The notes beneath the pieces were generated by a model that saw nothing but the letters and a program-made list of their open reading frames with translations, was not told where the DNA came from and made no database searches. A program made the translations under genes and the position numbers. 64,000 nt of DNA, from contig NZ_CP033878.1 in assembly GCF_009690625.1 (NCBI RefSeq), positions 2,232,001 through 2,296,000 of the forward strand, written 5' to 3'. The stretch is from Halorhabdus sp. CBA1104. GTDB taxonomy: Archaea; Halobacteriota; Halobacteria; Halobacteriales; Haloarculaceae. Positions 61,282 through 64,000 of this stretch are shown piece by piece (the stretch's first letter is position 1; the number at the start of each line of letters is the position of its first letter).

Positions 61282-61550
61282 CCGAGTATCTCGGTTGCTG
61301 TCTGATTCACCCAGCGCACGTTCAGATACAGAACCACGAGCACGCCGGCCGTCGTGGCACATGTCGCGACGCGTTCGTTACCGCAAGTGTCGGTTTCGGG
61401 AACGCTCTCGTCGCTAATGACGCCCAACATCGTGCCGCCGGCCAATCCCATCGCGTACGGCAGGAGTGACGTCGCGATCACGGTCCCGTCAACCAGCGCC
61501 CGGACGACGGTGTTTTCGCCCACGGGGTCGACGAAAGGATCGGTCACCAT
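61282..61550 (-). pseudogene. C-terminal remnant of a ZIP-family metal transporter
   Basis: On the minus strand the frame reads VDPVGENTVVRALVDGTVIA, TSLLPYAMGLAGGTMLGVIS, DESVPETDTCGNERVATCAT, TAGVLVVLYLNV, the order of the last three ZIP helices (EPVG; FALGFAAGAM with DExxPE; final helix). No N-terminal helices precede it and the frame runs without a stop into the nucleoside hydrolase gene, so it is a fragment of about 90 codons. The metal-binding Glu/His positions are partly lost. Confidence 0.55.
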
Positions 61551-61696
61551 GGGTGATCGCGCTCTCGGGTCTGCATCGTGGGACCAATCGACTGGATATT
61601 GTGTGTCTGTTTTCCGTTACCAGTCGTCGTTCAGAAGGGCAGCCTGCCGGCGTTTGGAGCCGGGCCGGGGAGCGACCGGCGCCTACTCCAGAGAAA

Positions 61697-61711
61697 TTTG
61701 GCTAGCCTAAA
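61697..61711. promoter_or_regulatory. DtxR/Idr-like iron box 1
   Basis: TTTGGCTAGCCTAAA, an imperfect version of the palindrome at 61733. Lies just upstream of the TATA element, where a bound repressor would block TBP/TFB. Confidence 0.7.
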
Positions 61712-61723
61712 ATCCGGAACGCA

Positions 61724-61731
61724 TTTATATT
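61724..61731 (+). promoter_or_regulatory. TATA box of the iron operon
   Basis: TTTATATT between the two iron boxes, about 25 bp before ATG 61752. This spacing predicts a leaderless transcript beginning at or near that ATG. Confidence 0.65.
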
Positions 61732-61732
61732 C

Positions 61733-61748
61733 TTTAGGCTAGCCTAAA
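61733..61748. promoter_or_regulatory. DtxR/Idr-like iron box 2
   Basis: Perfect 16-bp palindrome TTTAGGCTAGCCTAAA covering the expected transcription start, matching the half-site TTAGGC of DtxR-family iron regulators. With box 1 it brackets the TATA box, a classic repression layout. Confidence 0.78.
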
Positions 61749-61751
61749 AAC

Positions 61752-61955
61752 ATGGATGAGGGAACGCGACCCGGCGAACCCGACGCCCAGAGCGCACGTC
61801 AACGGCGGCAAAACGAGCAGCGACGAGCGACGGACACGGTAGACCGACAGTCAGGGCGCTTGCGAGGCACCGACGGGCGCTCCGAGCGACGTCAACGCTA
61901 CTCTGACGGAGTTAATCAGGTTCCGAACGCCGCCGCTGGTGACCGCAGCCCATGA
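61752..61955 (+). CDS. Arg-rich 67-aa protein leading the iron operon
   Basis: ATG 61752 lies 4 nt after the second iron box and near the predicted transcription start, so it would be translated from a leaderless mRNA. The product is Arg/Gln-rich (14 Arg in 67), untypical for a halophile, and looks disordered (MDEGTRPGEPDAQSARQRRQ). Its stop overlaps the start of the next gene as ATGA. It may be a real small regulator or only a translated leader. Confidence 0.4.
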   Translation: MDEGTRPGEPDAQSARQRRQNEQRRATDTVDRQSGRLRGTDGRSERRQRYSDGVNQVPNAAAGDRSP

Positions 61956-62890
61956 CTGACGCGACTGGCGGATCGGCTGGCGAGTACGACCACGACGTGG
62001 TCGTCATCGGTGGCGGCCCGGCCGGTTGCTCGGCCGGCATATTCACCGCCAGGTACGGCCTCGACACGCTGGTGTTCGACCGCGGCCGCTCCTCGATCCG
62101 GCGGTGTGCACATCTCGAAAACTATCCTGGCTTCCCCGCTGGCATCGACATCGAGACGTTCTACGGACGACTCCACGATCACATCCGTGAGGCCGGGTGT
62201 GCCCTTCGTGAGGACCTCGTCGAGTCCGTCACGGCCCTTGAGACTCCCGCAGCAGGAGGGTTCGTCGTCGATCCACAGGAGGGAGAGCAGGTTACGGCCC
62301 GTCGGGTAATCGCGGCGACGCGCTACGACGGGGAGTACCTCTGGCCCCTCGACGCCGACAGTGAGATGATCACCACCAGTGAGGACGATGGCGAGGAAAC
62401 TGAACAGTTCAAGAGGGACTATCCCAACGCCGACGGCTCGACACCGATCGAGGGACTGTACGTCGCCACACCATCGGACGCTGACGAGCAAGCCATCATC
62501 GCCGCCGGCCGCGGGGCGGCGACGGCACGCACGCTCCTGCGGGATCACCGCCGCGCGTCAGGAATCCCGGAGACGCTGGCCGACCACTACGATTGGGTCC
62601 GCCGACGGGCACAACTGGACGAGGAGTGGCATGACCGCGAGACGTGGCGCGAGTATCTGGACGATCGCGTGGGGGAGGCGGCCGGTGAGACATGGACAGC
62701 GGCAACCAGGACGACCGAGATCGATCGCATCCTCGGGAGTTACATCGACGACGACGAGATCGCAAACCGCCGCGAACGTGGCCAGGATCGCCTGCTCGAA
62801 CACGTCGACGACGAGCGGGTCCTCGCCCGTGCCCGCGAGATCGAGGCCGCCCGTGATGCCGACACCGAACGTGATAACGGAGGCGGGTGA
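61952..62890 (+). CDS. FAD/NAD(P)-dependent oxidoreductase, thioredoxin-reductase-like
   Basis: 312 aa. FAD-binding VVVIGGGPAGCSAGIFTARY (about residues 16-35), ENYPGFPAGIDIETF and LYVATPSDADEQAIIAAGRG at the end of the flavin fold, followed by a 100-aa helical C-terminal extension. The thioredoxin-reductase CxxC is absent, so it does not reduce thioredoxin. Its place between iron boxes and a FecCD permease suggests reduction of a ferric siderophore; that is inference. Six nt before the permease start. Confidence 0.72.
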   Translation: MTDATGGSAGEYDHDVVVIGGGPAGCSAGIFTARYGLDTLVFDRGRSSIRRCAHLENYPGFPAGIDIETFYGRLHDHIREAGCALREDLVESVTALETPAAGGFVVDPQEGEQVTARRVIAATRYDGEYLWPLDADSEMITTSEDDGEETEQFKRDYPNADGSTPIEGLYVATPSDADEQAIIAAGRGAATARTLLRDHRRASGIPETLADHYDWVRRRAQLDEEWHDRETWREYLDDRVGEAAGETWTAATRTTEIDRILGSYIDDDEIANRRERGQDRLLEHVDDERVLARAREIEAARDADTERDNGGG

Positions 62891-62896
62891 CTGACA

Positions 62897-64000
62897 ATGG
62901 CGAGCGAATCAGCCACGGTCACGGATTCGATGTCCCGGCGCAATCGGGTGTTCGACTGGCTGTCGGGATCGCTATGGACGGTCGTCCTCGGCAGCCTCCT
63001 CGTCATCGCAGGGGGAACTCTGGTGCAGGTGAGTTACGGCGCGTTCTCGACGACGCCGATCGAAGCCTGGCGAGCCCTGTTCAATCCGGACGTTATCTTC
63101 ACCCTGCAAACCTGGGAATCGCTCCTGCTGGGCGCCGAACTACCGGAGATGAACCGGCGGAGTCTGATCGTCTGGCAGATGCGGTTACCCAGGGTGGTCG
63201 TCGCCGTCCTGGTGGGGATGAACCTGGCCGTTTCCGGGGCAATCTTCCAGGCGGTGACCCGCAACGAACTCGCGAGTCCGTTCATCCTGGGCGTCTCCTC
63301 GGGGGCGGGCCTGATGATCCTCCTCGTGCTCGTGGTCTTTTCGGGTGCGACGCTGGTGATCCCGTACGTCCTCGGGTCCCTGAGGCTGGGAATCTCGTCG
63401 TTGCTCCCGATCATCGCCGCGCTGGGCGGGATCGGCGCGTTCCTGCTCGTCTACGTCATCGCCTGGAAGAACGGCACCTCTCCGGTCCGCCTGGTGCTGG
63501 CGGGAGTCATCGTCGGCACCGTCTTTCAGAGCCTCCAGACGGGACTGTTCTTCTTTGCGAGTGATATCGGCGTGGTCCAGTCGGCCATCGCCTGGACGAC
63601 GGGATCACTCACCGGTGTCGAGTGGGAAGAGGTCAGGATGGTACTTCCCTGGACGATCCCCGTTGTCGTGTTCTCGGTGGTCAGTGCGAGACAGCTGAAC
63701 GTCTTGTTGTTAGGCGAAAGTACGGCGTCGTCGCTCGGGATGAACGTCGAGCGAATGCGCTTTGCCCTCTCGGCGGTCGCGGTCGTGGCTGCCGCGGCAG
63801 CCATCGCAGTGGCGGGCATCGTCGGCTTCGTCGGATTGATCGTCCCACACATGGTCCGCAACGTCGTTGGCAGCGACTACAGGCGACTCATCGTCGGCTG
63901 TCTGTTTGCCGGCCCGGCGTTGATGGTGGCCGCCGACGTCGGCGCCAGACTGGGCCTGATGGTGCTTGCAGGCAGCAGCGAGCAGATGCCCGTCGGCATC
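62897..64000 (+). CDS. FecCD-family iron/siderophore ABC permease (partial)
   Basis: At least 368 residues from ATG 62897; the C-terminus is cut by the window end. N-terminal helix WTVVLGSLLVIAGGTLVQVS, then the family motifs RLPRVVVAVLVGMNLAVSGA, IFQAVTRNELASPFILGVSS, GAGLMI, LAGVIVGTVFQSLQTGLFFF, AGIVGFVGLIVPHMVR. Membrane subunit of a ferric-siderophore or vitamin B12 importer; the iron boxes upstream favour iron. ATPase and binding protein are expected just beyond the window. Confidence 0.9.
   Translation, partial: MASESATVTDSMSRRNRVFDWLSGSLWTVVLGSLLVIAGGTLVQVSYGAFSTTPIEAWRALFNPDVIFTLQTWESLLLGAELPEMNRRSLIVWQMRLPRVVVAVLVGMNLAVSGAIFQAVTRNELASPFILGVSSGAGLMILLVLVVFSGATLVIPYVLGSLRLGISSLLPIIAALGGIGAFLLVYVIAWKNGTSPVRLVLAGVIVGTVFQSLQTGLFFFASDIGVVQSAIAWTTGSLTGVEWEEVRMVLPWTIPVVVFSVVSARQLNVLLLGESTASSLGMNVERMRFALSAVAVVAAAAAIAVAGIVGFVGLIVPHMVRNVVGSDYRRLIVGCLFAGPALMVAADVGARLGLMVLAGSSEQMPVGI

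Overview
The window is chromosomal DNA of a haloarchaeon (class Halobacteria). The evidence is high GC with strong GC3, acidic proteins, leaderless-type promoters, archaeal replication genes (PolD, Orc1/Cdc6, RPA3), and small proteins that I recognise as haloarchaeal families. The genus cannot be fixed from the sequence alone. DUF numbers are given from memory of family names, not from a search.

Layout. 1-9.6 kb: 5' part of leuS (minus), a frameshifted GerW-like gene, tRNA-His followed by two copies of its 3' end, a DsbA-like oxidoreductase, an SLC1-type symporter, small conserved proteins, an RPA3/RPA-associated operon and a divergent SDR. 9.6-29.1 kb: a block of about 19 kb bounded by two 243-bp direct repeats (9854-10096 and 28873-29115, three mismatches) that cover the 5' end and promoter of a TRAM-domain gene. 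29.1-41 kb: housekeeping genes, PolD large subunit with an intein and a triplicated 3' end, and the OapABC/ArvABC set. 41.1-43.7 kb: a replication origin with inverted ORB elements next to orc1/cdc6. 43.7-61.3 kb: signal peptidase, PolD small subunit, a PLP sulfhydrylase, FBPase, sugar transporter, tRNA-Lys, nitrite/sulfite reductase, fixABCX and a nucleoside hydrolase. 61.3-64 kb: a ZIP transporter remnant and an iron-regulated operon with palindromic DtxR/Idr-type boxes, running into a FecCD permease cut by the window end.

The most striking part is the 19-kb block. It encodes a type IV secretion/conjugation-like membrane machine: a VirB4 ATPase whose N-terminal domain appears split between two genes, a PrgI/VirB3-like small membrane protein, three paralogous VirB6/TrbL-like polytopic proteins, a VirB2/TrbC-like pilin, a membrane-anchored Lon-type (S16) protease that is frameshifted, and a large surface protein. 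I see no relaxase, VirD4 coupling ATPase, VirB11 or integrase, so it resembles a Ced-like DNA-import or contact apparatus more than a self-transmissible element.

The largest VirB6-like protein (633 aa) has a long soluble C-terminal tail followed by a soluble partner gene. Downstream lie three more tail-partner cassettes. Their tails are 5'-truncated and lack ATG starts, while all partner genes keep ATG starts. Tails and partners fall into two subtypes that always co-occur (A tail with A partner, B tail with B partner, in alternating order), and a fifth decayed VirB6 scrap ends the array. This is the architecture of polymorphic toxin/immunity or exchangeable-tip systems, here attached to an archaeal T4SS-like channel. 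Function is inferred, not shown.
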